Shown here piece by piece: positions 7,796-15,921 of a DNA stretch of 27,634 nucleotides. The number at the start of each line of letters is the position of its first letter. Position 1 is the first letter of the stretch. The position numbers were made by a program, and so were the translations under genes. The notes beneath the pieces are model-generated. The model was not told the DNA's origin. It did not search any database and worked only from the letters and a program-made list of their open reading frames with translations. Source of the stretch: JAUZPB01 sp037140715 (GTDB taxonomy: Bacteria > Bacteroidota > Ignavibacteria > Ignavibacteriales > SURF-24); assembly GCA_037140715.1 (NCBI GenBank), contig JBAXDX010000032.1, positions 1 to 27,634 on the forward strand, written 5' to 3'.

Positions 7796-7840
7796 CCTTT
7801 ATTATAGCATTGCCCAAAAGGGACTGAATGATAATAAAGG
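7796..7840 (+). terminator. Terminator-like hairpin after nuoN
   Basis: CCTTTATTAT (7796-7805) is perfectly complementary to ATAATAAAGG (7831-7840). An inner CCC/GGG stem closes on AAAA, with mismatches between. It begins 10 bp after the nuoN stop. No long T-run follows, so efficiency is uncertain. The next gene starts 53 bp further on. Confidence 0.5.
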
Positions 7841-7893
7841 CGTAATTTATATTATTTATGATTCTCAATTCCAAACAAATCTAAAGTATTACA

Positions 7894-9459
7894 ATGATTC
7901 CACTTTTTTCAGTTTCACAGGTTCGGGACGCGGATAACTATGCTATTAACGAATTGCAGATACCGGGACTCCTGCTTATGGAGAACGCATCGCGCAGCAT
8001 ATTCGACATCGTGAAGAAACATGTTAATGACCTGCCAAAGAATCGCCCGCTTGGATTTGTATGCGGAAAGGGGAATAACGGCGGAGACGGCTTTGCTGTT
8101 GCAAGACATTTTATTAATGACGGCTATACCGTAAAAGTAATTTACCTTGCCGGTAAAGATGAACTATCCGGCGATGCTCTTATCAACTTTGAACTGCTTC
8201 TAAAATCCGCTTCGCTGAATAATGGGAATTCCTTAAAGAAATTCGCGGGTAAAAAGGATTTGAAATTACTCGATGAATGCTATCTCATTTTCGATGCCAT
8301 GCTTGGCACAGGTTCAAAAGGAGAGCTTAAAGAGCCTTACTTAACAATAGTAAAAGAACTGAATAGTAAAAATGCTTTACGCATAGCGATTGATATTCCT
8401 GCGGGTCTTGATGCGGATACCGGTTACGGTTCCGTTATCTTCAACGCGGAACTTACAATTTCACTGTGTGAGCTGAAAAGAGGACTTTTTATAAATAAAG
8501 GCGCGGTATGCTGCGGTCATATTGAAAGAGGTTATATCGGAGCGCCGGAATCTTATTTTGATAAACTTGAAATAGATGAGTACATCATCGAACCGGAAGA
8601 TATACTGAGTATGCTTCCGGTAAGGGCAAAAGACAGTCATAAATATTCCGTTGGGAAAGTTCTGGTTGTGGCCGGTTCGGCAGAACTGCCGGGCGCGTCA
8701 ATTCTTACGGCTGTTGCGGCGCTTAAGTCCGGCGCGGGCGCATGTTTCCTTGCCGCGCCTTCCTCGATACGGACAATACTCCAGTGCAGGCTTAGCGAAG
8801 TTATTGTTCATGCTTATGATGATGAACAAAAGGGATATTTCTCAGAGAATAATATTCCTGAGCTTATGAAACGATTTGAATGGATGGACTGCCTTGCAAT
8901 TGGTCCCGGACTCGGCCGTAGTGAGGAAACGCTTCAGGCGGTAAGAAGCGCAGTTAAGCTTAATAATGGAAAGAGAATGGTTATTGATGCCGATGCTATA
9001 TTTGCTCTTTCAAACGAGGAATATAAGTATCTTGACCTTGCCAATGCCGTTTTTACGCCTCATCATGCTGAGTTTGCTTATCTGCTTGGCATTGAGTTAA
9101 CCGAACTGCGAAAAGACCTGCTCCGCTTTGGAAAGGAGTTTGCGCTTGAAACCGGTGCTTACCTGGTCTTAAAAGGTGCGCCGACAATTATATTTAACCC
9201 GATGGGCGAGGCTTTTATAAATCATGCAGGCAATCCCGGGATGGCAAAGTTTGGTACTGGCGATGCGTTGACGGGTGTTATTGCCGCAATGTTATCCCAG
9301 ACGGAAAGTATTGAAGATGCAGTACTCGCATCTGTATATTTACACAGCCTGTCGGCAGACCTGCTACTGAACGATAAGACGGAATTTGGCATTATGGCTG
9401 CCGAGATTATAAACAATTTACCTGATGCTATAAATTTTTTAAGGAAATCCTATGTATAA
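7894..9459 (+). CDS. nnr: Bifunctional NAD(P)H-hydrate epimerase / ADP-dependent dehydratase
   Basis: Repairs hydrated, inactive NADH and NADPH. The N-terminal epimerase (YjeF_N, about residues 1-215) interconverts the S and R forms; the C-terminal ribokinase-like dehydratase (about 235-515) restores NAD(P)H using ADP. The epimerase shows GKGNNGGDGFAVARHF (58-73), FDAMLGTG (133-140) and IAIDIPAGLDADTG (164-177). The dehydratase shows GKVLVVAGS (254-262), AIGPGLGRS (335-343), VIDADAIFAL (363-372), FTPHHAEF (387-394) and NPGMAKFGTGDALTG (447-461). The 521-residue length is normal for the fusion. Its position after the complex I genes is compatible with NADH quality control, but a hairpin separates them. 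Its stop overlaps the start of the VanZ-like gene. Confidence 0.94.
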   Translation: MIPLFSVSQVRDADNYAINELQIPGLLLMENASRSIFDIVKKHVNDLPKNRPLGFVCGKGNNGGDGFAVARHFINDGYTVKVIYLAGKDELSGDALINFELLLKSASLNNGNSLKKFAGKKDLKLLDECYLIFDAMLGTGSKGELKEPYLTIVKELNSKNALRIAIDIPAGLDADTGYGSVIFNAELTISLCELKRGLFINKGAVCCGHIERGYIGAPESYFDKLEIDEYIIEPEDILSMLPVRAKDSHKYSVGKVLVVAGSAELPGASILTAVAALKSGAGACFLAAPSSIRTILQCRLSEVIVHAYDDEQKGYFSENNIPELMKRFEWMDCLAIGPGLGRSEETLQAVRSAVKLNNGKRMVIDADAIFALSNEEYKYLDLANAVFTPHHAEFAYLLGIELTELRKDLLRFGKEFALETGAYLVLKGAPTIIFNPMGEAFINHAGNPGMAKFGTGDALTGVIAAMLSQTESIEDAVLASVYLHSLSADLLLNDKTEFGIMAAEIINNLPDAINFLRKSYV

Positions 9460-9862
9460 ATTATTAGAAAAGAATAAAAGAACGCTTGTCTATTTCCCTT
9501 TGGTTATTTACTGGATTATGCTTCTGATGCTTACCTCGATTCCGGGGCAGAGTACTCCTGATTTTGGTATTAGTGATAAAATAGAACATGCCGTAGCGTA
9601 TATGATACTTACCGTACTTCTTTGCCTGACATATCAGTTTCAGGGGAAATTCAAAATGCTTTACAGGAGTCCGTTTGTCTGGACAATAGCTACTGTTGCT
9701 TTATATGGAGCACTTGATGAGATTCATCAGCTTTTTATTCCTGGAAGAAGCTGCGACATTATGGACTGGATGGCGGATATTACAGGTGCTGTGCTGGGAC
9801 TTATTTTTGTATATATTATTAAGCACTATTCGCGCGGTGTTACGGAAAGCATGGGGAATTGA
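9452..9862 (+). CDS. VanZ-like family membrane protein
   Basis: A 136-residue integral membrane protein with about four hydrophobic helices. VanZ-like features are SDKIEHAVAYMILTVLLCLT (about 44-63), with the Asp-Lys and His, and ALDEIHQLFIPGRSCDIMDW (about 89-108), with DE-x-HQ, PGR and the following aspartates. VanZ itself gives low-level teicoplanin resistance in enterococci, but most family members have no known function, and none is claimed here. The start overlaps the end of the preceding gene by 8 bp, which suggests translational coupling. The 163 bp after it hold no further gene, only weak short hairpins and the terminator of the opposite-strand gene. Confidence 0.82.
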   Translation: MYKLLEKNKRTLVYFPLVIYWIMLLMLTSIPGQSTPDFGISDKIEHAVAYMILTVLLCLTYQFQGKFKMLYRSPFVWTIATVALYGALDEIHQLFIPGRSCDIMDWMADITGAVLGLIFVYIIKHYSRGVTESMGN

Positions 9863-9965
9863 TAATCTTTTCTCTTTCCCCCGATGGGGTGTTATACTTG
9901 CTTTTGAAAAGGGAGTATGATTAAGAGATTTAATTAAGAAATATAGTTAAAATGGTATAGACATT

Positions 9966-9997
9966 AAAAAAGCCAGCTGAATAAATTCAGCCGGCTT
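9966..9997 (-). terminator. Intrinsic terminator of the receiver-domain gene
   Basis: Read on the minus strand, AAGCCGGCTGAA pairs with TTCAGCTGGCTT around a TTTA loop with one wobble. The stem runs directly into a T-run. It starts 28 bp after the stop of the gene at 10026-10526. In the plus direction it could also slow transcripts from the VanZ-like gene, but there the T-run is weak. Confidence 0.85.
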
Positions 9998-10025
9998 CTT
10001 TAATCAAAAGATCATTGTTATAATA

Positions 10026-10526
10026 TTAATAAGCAGATATTTTAAGCGGGTTGCAACATGATCTGATGACACTTCTTAATCTTTTAAGTTCAAGAGGCTT
10101 GGTTAACAAATAATTCCCACCGAAGTTCTTTACATCCTTCTCACTTATCAGTTCCGGGTAGCCGGTCATGACAACAAGCGGAACTTCAGGGTGGGACTTT
10201 CTGATTAATGTAAAAATCTCAATGCTTGATTTAGTTTCGAGCATAAAATCAGTAATGATCAGGTCCAAATGTTTCCCCTCAATTCTTTCCATAACTTCAT
10301 CCACGTTTGTCGCTGAAATCATCTCACAATTTTCAGATTCCATTAAATAATAAAACGCGTCAATTATTTTTCTGTCATCATCAATTACAAGTACAGTAGG
10401 TTTGGCTGATAATAGATTCTGAAATGATCTGGCGCAGGAATAATCTTCAACCGAATGGTTTTCAGGTATTATGGAATTATTTCTGTTCGTTAGCTGAAGT
10501 TCGCTGGTGTTTCCATTTGTGTACAT
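10026..10526 (-). CDS. Stand-alone response-regulator receiver protein
   Basis: A single CheY-like receiver domain (about residues 43-160) with no output domain. The acidic pocket is VIDDDR (48-52), the phospho-acceptor is D93 in LIITDFML, the switch threonine is T121 in VVMTGY and the conserved lysine is K143 in LLTKPLE, so phosphorylation should be possible. A polar N-terminal extension of about 42 residues, rich in Asn and Ser, resembles no domain I know. The start is well supported: AAGGAG (10533-10538) lies 6 nt before the ATG. It is downstream of, and on the same strand as, the NtrC-type regulator and histidine kinase, but 177 bp away and with its own terminator. Cross-talk with that kinase is inferred from position only. 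Confidence 0.88.
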   Translation of the reverse strand: MYTNGNTSELQLTNRNNSIIPENHSVEDYSCARSFQNLLSAKPTVLVIDDDRKIIDAFYYLMESENCEMISATNVDEVMERIEGKHLDLIITDFMLETKSSIEIFTLIRKSHPEVPLVVMTGYPELISEKDVKNFGGNYLLTKPLELKRLRSVIRSCCNPLKISAY

Positions 10527-10569
10527 GCCCTTCTCCTTAAGTTATTATTTTTTATTTCGATTATTATAT

Positions 10570-10585
10570 TGACATAATCATGCCA
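10570..10585 (-). promoter_or_regulatory. Weak sigma-54-like promoter candidate
   Basis: On the minus strand TGGCATGATTATGTCA has a perfect -24 TGGCA and correct spacing to the -12 region, but the -12 GC is TC instead. It would start transcription about 35 nt before the receiver gene. TCATGC (10578-10583) and GCATGA (10596-10601) form an inverted repeat around it. The adjacent gene encodes a sigma-54 activator, which makes the match worth recording; the poor -12 box keeps confidence low. Confidence 0.22.
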
Positions 10586-10703
10586 CATTCTAAAAGCATG
10601 ATTTCCATGTAAATACTCAATAAATAATTAGAAATATCTTAAAAACGTAAAGCTAAAATTGACGGTATGTAAACTGCAGGGTTACACATTTCATTATAAA
10701 CAA

Positions 10704-12110
10704 TTATCTTTGCCTGAAATCCTCCGCCTTTATATTTAGCTTTATCATTTTATTCTGGAAATTCTGCCTCGACATTCCTGAATCATTTGCCGCCTTAGCC
10801 ACTTTGCCCGAATTCTGGGTTAATAGTTCTGTGATAAACTTTCTGTCAAATAATTCAAGAATATGGTCGCGGGATATGCTGTAATTTGTATCAATAATTG
10901 GAATGCCCGCTGTTAGTGTAGTTGTTGGAAGTAATAGATCTTTTAACGCATCTGGCAGAATGGCATTGCTTTTTGCAAGCATCACAGCACGTTCGATAAG
11001 ATTTTGTAATTCCCTGATATTACCCGGATAATTATAATTAAGCAAAAGCTTCATTGCCTCATTTGAAAAACCTTTAACAGATTTTTTCAGATTAAAGTTA
11101 AACTTAGCGAGGAAATAATTGGCAAGTATCGGGATATCTCCTTTCCTTTCCCTCAGACTTGGAAGGGATATGCAGGCCACATTGAGCCTGTAGTATAAGT
11201 CTTCTCTAAAGCATCCTTTTTTTATTTCTTCAGTAATATCAACATTGGTTGCTGCAATAAATCTGGCATGAACGGCTATAATTTCATTGCCACCAAGCCG
11301 TTCAAACTCCCTGTTCTGAAGCACCCTGAGCAGTTTTTGCTGTAAGTTAAGAGATAAGTTGGCTATTTCATCAAGAAAAATAGTCCCGTTTTGCGCGATT
11401 TCAAATTTACCAAGTTTTCTATCTGTTGCACCGGTAAAAGCTCCTTTTTCATATCCGAATAACTCGGATTCAAGAAGTGTTTCAGGGAAGGCGGCACAGT
11501 TTATTGCGATAAACGGCTCATTGCTTCGCTGGTTGCTGTTATGTATCGCCCTTGCCACAAGCTCTTTTCCTGTGCCACTTTCTCCTAAGATAAGTGTGCT
11601 TGTAAGATTGGGCGTTGTAGAAATTGAGCCGATAAGTTTATAGACATCCGTCATCTGCGGGCTGGAGCCGAGCAGTTCATAACGTTCTAAAATATCTGTA
11701 TCGAAGTGTATCAGATCTTTTAGTATAATCATGTCATTGCTGATACTTTGAACAGCTTTTTTTATTACCTCGCGAACTTTCATTAGATCAAGCGGCTTCG
11801 TCAGATAATCAAATGCTCCAAGCTGAATCGCTTTAACCGTATTTTTCATCGTTGCATAACCGGTAATAATGATAACAGGGATAAGGGGAAACCTGTTTTT
11901 AATCTCTGTAAGTACTTCAAGTCCGTTCAGCTTAGGCATAGTAATATCCAAAAAAACTATATCCGGGTTTTCACTAGTAAGCAGATCTAAAGCTTCTTCT
12001 CCGTTCTGAGCAATAATACCATGGTAATTGTCTCTGCTAAAAAGTTCGCTGAAGGCAAAAAGTATTTTTTCGTCATCGTCAGCAATCATTATTCTTGATT
12101 TATTTGCCAT
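10704..12110 (-). CDS. Sigma-54-dependent response regulator, NtrC family
   Basis: A transcription activator that hydrolyses ATP to open sigma-54 promoters when phosphorylated. The receiver domain (about 1-120) has the DDD pocket at 11-13, phospho-acceptor D55 in VFLDITMPK and K105. The AAA+ domain (about 145-380) has Walker A GESGTGKE (176-183), the sigma-54 contact loop GAFTGA (224-229), Walker B GTIFLDEI (242-249) and the RLNV/SLRER region of the arginine fingers. A Fis-type helix-turn-helix ends the protein (about 425-465; SGKVAKAANDSGMSRQNF). The 468 residues are complete. The ATG is one base after the stop of the histidine kinase gene, so the two form a coupled kinase-regulator pair. 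Its target genes cannot be told from the window. Confidence 0.95.
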   Translation of the reverse strand: MANKSRIMIADDDEKILFAFSELFSRDNYHGIIAQNGEEALDLLTSENPDIVFLDITMPKLNGLEVLTEIKNRFPLIPVIIITGYATMKNTVKAIQLGAFDYLTKPLDLMKVREVIKKAVQSISNDMIILKDLIHFDTDILERYELLGSSPQMTDVYKLIGSISTTPNLTSTLILGESGTGKELVARAIHNSNQRSNEPFIAINCAAFPETLLESELFGYEKGAFTGATDRKLGKFEIAQNGTIFLDEIANLSLNLQQKLLRVLQNREFERLGGNEIIAVHARFIAATNVDITEEIKKGCFREDLYYRLNVACISLPSLRERKGDIPILANYFLAKFNFNLKKSVKGFSNEAMKLLLNYNYPGNIRELQNLIERAVMLAKSNAILPDALKDLLLPTTTLTAGIPIIDTNYSISRDHILELFDRKFITELLTQNSGKVAKAANDSGMSRQNFQNKMIKLNIKAEDFRQR

Positions 12111-12111
12111 T

Positions 12112-14064
12112 TCAGCTCTGTTTATTTATAGGCAGATAAATCCTGAAAGTAGTGCCAAGTCCAATCGTACTTTCTACTTCCATCACACCGCCATGTGAGT
12201 TGACTGTTCTTTTGACAATTGGTAATCCAAGACCCGATCCTTTTTCTTTTGTTGTAAAAAAAGGCTCGAAAATCTTTTTAAGGAGGAGGGGATCTATACC
12301 AGGCCCGTTATCGCTTATTTCCATTAAGGCGCAGGGGTAATTTCTTGCAAGAATTATTTCATTTTTATGCCCGGACTTCTGCTGGTAAGCGGATGAATCA
12401 AACTTGGTGGAGAAATTATAATTCCGCAGAGCAGTCTGCGTTATTACTTTAGATATTGAAATACAGATTCGCTTCTCTGTTTTATGTTCATCAGCATCGA
12501 AAGACTGCACCGCGTTGAGTAGCAAATTAATAATAATATCCTTTATTGCTGGTACATTAAGCAACATTTTAGGAAGTGAATGATCAAATTTCTTTGTGAA
12601 TTTAATATCCTTCTTTTTTGACTGCATTATAATAAAGGGGATGCATTCGCCGAGAATATTATCCAGACCTTCATACCGCATTTCCACAGGCGTAGGGTGA
12701 GCAAAATTCAGAAGGTTCTGAACAATGCCTTCCATGTGATAAATGGAATTTATCGCCACACCAATCAGTTTTTGTTCTGAGGCATTAAGGTTCTCTGATT
12801 CACTCTGAAGCTGCAGTATCATCTTGACTGAAGTCAGCGCGTTGCGGAATTCATGGGCAATCATAGCCGATAATTCCCCGACAGCCATTAGTTTTTCAGT
12901 CTGAATCAGTTGTTGTTCAAGTTGCTTGCGTTCCTCAATGTTTCTTGAAACAATCACTCCTTTTTTCTCTCCGGAGGAAGTAATAAACTTTTTCCCCGCG
13001 CTTTCAAACCAGCACCAGTCGCCGTTCTTATGCCTGAGCCTTAGTGTAATGCTACCTGAATCTTTCCTGAGTGAGGCGATAACTATCGGGATATCATCCG
13101 GATGTACAAAACCCAGGATGTTCTTATACAGGATATCCTCCATTTCATAGCCTAAAACATCCCTGGAATTCGGACTTAAATATAAAAACTTCAGATCACT
13201 GCTGATTTCACTTATTAAATCATAAGAATTTTCAGCAAGAGTGCGGTATTTTTCCTCGCTGTCAATTAACAGTTGTTCAGTATGTTTACGTGCTGTAATA
13301 TCTATTATAAAACCATCCATTCGGATTACATCGCCGGCTGTATTCATCTGAAGCGTATAAGTATTTGAAATCCAGGCGATGTGTCCCTGTTTATGATTAA
13401 TCCTGTGTTCGATACGTGTCTGTTGTAAATTTTTCTTGAGGTTGTTAAATGTATTCAGCACATATTCCTGGTCATCCTTATATACCATTTTGAGCCAGAG
13501 ATCCGGGTCATCTAGATATTCGGCAGGTGAATAGCCTGTAATTGAGGAGCACTTGGGGCTGTTGTATGATGAAATTGCCTTGCGATCTTTGTAGTTAACG
13601 CTGTATATATATCCGTTGATATTCTGCACCATCGTCTTGAAGCGTTCTTCGTTTTGCATTAAAGCTTCTACAGACTGCTTTTGAACCGTAATATCGCGTC
13701 CTACAATTAAGATTGCCCACTCGCCATGGAAAATAAAAGGAGCGAGGAATGTTTCAAGAAAAATTTCAGAGCCATCGAGCGCTATTAGTTTTTCTTCACA
13801 ATATTTGCTCTCTTTATCTTCAATAATAAGCTTTTTGAATCGTTCTATTACGGAATTTTTATTATCGGGATGGACAAACGAAATGAATGCTTTTCCGATA
13901 ATCTGCTCTTTTGATTCAGCTTTGAGAAGTTTAACCCCGGATGGATTTATAAAGGATATCTTTCCCTCTGAATGAATAATGACAGTTTCGGATAAAAACT
14001 CTACTAACTGTCTGTAACGATATTCGCTTTCTTCTAAGGCTTTACCGGCTTCCTGCTGTTCCAT
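12112..14064 (-). CDS. PAS-domain sensor histidine kinase
   Basis: A soluble three-PAS kinase: PAS 1 about residues 12-125, PAS 2 about 137-262, PAS 3 about 268-380, with no transmembrane segment, so it senses a cytoplasmic signal. The HisKA domain has the phospho-acceptor H404 in ELSAMIAHEFRNALTSVK. The ATPase domain has the N box (IINLLLNAVQSF, 511-522), G1 (DNGPGI, 585-590), F box (FEPFFTTKEKG) and G2 (GSGLGL, 609-614), all intact. The H box HEFRNAL and the layout resemble NtrB/AtoS-type partners of sigma-54 activators, matching the regulator gene one base downstream. The stretch between N and G1 boxes is unusually long (about 60 residues). A GAGGT ribosome binding site lies 5 nt before the ATG. 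Confidence 0.93.
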   Translation of the reverse strand: MEQQEAGKALEESEYRYRQLVEFLSETVIIHSEGKISFINPSGVKLLKAESKEQIIGKAFISFVHPDNKNSVIERFKKLIIEDKESKYCEEKLIALDGSEIFLETFLAPFIFHGEWAILIVGRDITVQKQSVEALMQNEERFKTMVQNINGYIYSVNYKDRKAISSYNSPKCSSITGYSPAEYLDDPDLWLKMVYKDDQEYVLNTFNNLKKNLQQTRIEHRINHKQGHIAWISNTYTLQMNTAGDVIRMDGFIIDITARKHTEQLLIDSEEKYRTLAENSYDLISEISSDLKFLYLSPNSRDVLGYEMEDILYKNILGFVHPDDIPIVIASLRKDSGSITLRLRHKNGDWCWFESAGKKFITSSGEKKGVIVSRNIEERKQLEQQLIQTEKLMAVGELSAMIAHEFRNALTSVKMILQLQSESENLNASEQKLIGVAINSIYHMEGIVQNLLNFAHPTPVEMRYEGLDNILGECIPFIIMQSKKKDIKFTKKFDHSLPKMLLNVPAIKDIIINLLLNAVQSFDADEHKTEKRICISISKVITQTALRNYNFSTKFDSSAYQQKSGHKNEIILARNYPCALMEISDNGPGIDPLLLKKIFEPFFTTKEKGSGLGLPIVKRTVNSHGGVMEVESTIGLGTTFRIYLPINKQS

Positions 14065-14211
14065 TTTTACCTCTTAATACATATTATTCTAACGACCGTT
14101 AATTTATTTTTTTATTCTGATTAACCGGAACGGGTGCATGAAATGAAATATTATATCATGATTCCATACATTCAATGCAAAAAACTAATCCGGTAACAAT
14201 ATTGTTTTTGT

Positions 14212-15837
14212 CTAAAGTTCAATTATCTGATGTTCAAACCTGTAAATTTCGATTTCGGCTGTTATATCATCCAAAAAATTCAGACCATATTTATGGGCAA
14301 AGTAAATAAAAGATAATTCCCGTTCCTGAAGATCCGATAATGGCGCAATCAGAGTCGAAGCTTTATTAATCTGTCTGAGGGTAGTCTCGTATCTTTTTTT
14401 CTGTGCTTCATTGGTTTTATCCCTGAGTATCTTCAGGGAATTATCGATTCTTTCCTTTGTTCTTAAAGTAATCTCATTAAGTGTCGGGTCAATTGTGATA
14501 AGTTTATCATTGAGTGCCATTATAATATCAGCTATATCAGTCTCAGCCATATTGAAGATATCTTTCACATTAAAATCTGCATGCCGGCCTATAATTATAT
14601 TATTCAGCTCGTTCTTATCTGTGAATAAGTCGATATACTTCAGGTTAAACTTTTCCATTATTTTTTTTACTGGTTTTTCAATCAGAGTAACAGAAGATCG
14701 CGGATAAATTATTGGCTGAGGAACATCAAAAAAATCATAAAGTGGCATTACCTGGGCGAAATAACTGATTTCCCCCGGTCCTGCAATATAGGCGGCTGTA
14801 GGCAGGAGATAGTCCTGACAAATTGGGCGCAAAAGCACATTCGGACTGAATCTCTGAGGTTCATTTTCGAGCGTTTCCAGCAATAATTCTTTGGTAATTC
14901 TTTTTCTTTTAGTCTTAAGCCTGAACTCGTCTTCAACCGGTTCAATTAGAAAACGTCCGTCAGGTTCCAATAGAAAGATATTTACAGGGTTAATCTTTAC
15001 CTGGGCATGATAAATCTCCTCAAGCCCGGCGCTGACTTTAACAAGTTCTTTCGTATGTTTATTAAATTCCTCAATTTCCTTCCTAAAAACAGGTTTTAGC
15101 AGTTCTTTAATATCCCGCGACTGCGGGTCAAAAATAATCAGACCGGAATGATCAAATAAGTCAAAGAGAATATCCCTGAAGGCTTTTTTAAATGTTACCC
15201 CAGGCTGGTATGCTTTCTTTAGTAAATCCATTAACTCTGCTTTAAAATCATTTGCGCGGAGTACCTTGTCCAGTTCATCGTTGGTCAGGTTAATAGTTTC
15301 ATTAAATTTTAAGTTACCGACACTGCCGCGGTTAATGCCTTCTTCAGCCTGGTCATCATAGCTGATGGTTATTATATCATTATTATCGTTGGCAAGGTTA
15401 ATCGAGCACACTTCGTCAAAGTCATGGTCATCGCCTTCAAGCCAGAATACAGGGACAAAGTCATATTTCTTATACTTACTTTTAAGTCTTGCCGCAAGTT
15501 TAATAGCTGTTATAGTTTTATATATTGTATAAAGCGGTCCGGTATATAGTCCAAGCTGCTGACCGGTTACTATGGCAAAAGTCTTCTTATTATTAAGGGA
15601 TTCTATATTATGTAGTGTTTGCTTTGAGGTATTTAAGCCGGAATACTGCTCTTTAAGCGTGCTGATGAGCATCTGATTATGCTTCCTGTCACGTTTTGAC
15701 AATTCTTCAAAGAGGGATAAATAAGCATTTTCATCTCTGAAATCCTTGTGATAGAAATCCCTGACATTTTCAAATTCATAAAGATAATCGAGGAACAGGT
15801 TCTGCTGCCCCGGCAGGTCGCAAAAATTAATGAACAT
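14212..15837 (-). CDS. bshC: Bacillithiol biosynthesis cysteine-adding enzyme BshC
   Basis: Last step of bacillithiol synthesis: it joins cysteine to glucosaminyl-malate to give the low-molecular-weight thiol used instead of glutathione in Firmicutes and many Bacteroidota. The 541 residues are of normal family length. Diagnostic segments are IVTGQQLGLYTGPLYTIYK (89-107) in the nucleotide-binding core and PVFWLEGDDHDFDEV (129-143). The C-terminal third is helical and charged, fitting the family's coiled coil. The ATG at 15837 has AAGG about 8 nt upstream. BshA and BshB are not in the window. gdhA lies 84 bp upstream on the same strand; the histidine kinase gene follows after 147 bp. No strong terminator is seen on either side, so co-transcription with gdhA is possible. 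Confidence 0.92.
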   Translation of the reverse strand: MFINFCDLPGQQNLFLDYLYEFENVRDFYHKDFRDENAYLSLFEELSKRDRKHNQMLISTLKEQYSGLNTSKQTLHNIESLNNKKTFAIVTGQQLGLYTGPLYTIYKTITAIKLAARLKSKYKKYDFVPVFWLEGDDHDFDEVCSINLANDNNDIITISYDDQAEEGINRGSVGNLKFNETINLTNDELDKVLRANDFKAELMDLLKKAYQPGVTFKKAFRDILFDLFDHSGLIIFDPQSRDIKELLKPVFRKEIEEFNKHTKELVKVSAGLEEIYHAQVKINPVNIFLLEPDGRFLIEPVEDEFRLKTKRKRITKELLLETLENEPQRFSPNVLLRPICQDYLLPTAAYIAGPGEISYFAQVMPLYDFFDVPQPIIYPRSSVTLIEKPVKKIMEKFNLKYIDLFTDKNELNNIIIGRHADFNVKDIFNMAETDIADIIMALNDKLITIDPTLNEITLRTKERIDNSLKILRDKTNEAQKKRYETTLRQINKASTLIAPLSDLQERELSFIYFAHKYGLNFLDDITAEIEIYRFEHQIIEL

Positions 15838-15921
15838 TTAATTGCCTTAGGTTTTTTCTTAATTTAACTGCCTGTAATATAAATAAAAGAAAAGAATTAA
15901 CGAATTTTATCGGGTATATAC

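Noticed and set aside
14170..14190. Sigma-54 promoter upstream of the histidine kinase gene
   Set aside because: On the minus strand GG and GC are 11 nt apart instead of 10, and the rest of the -24 box does not match.
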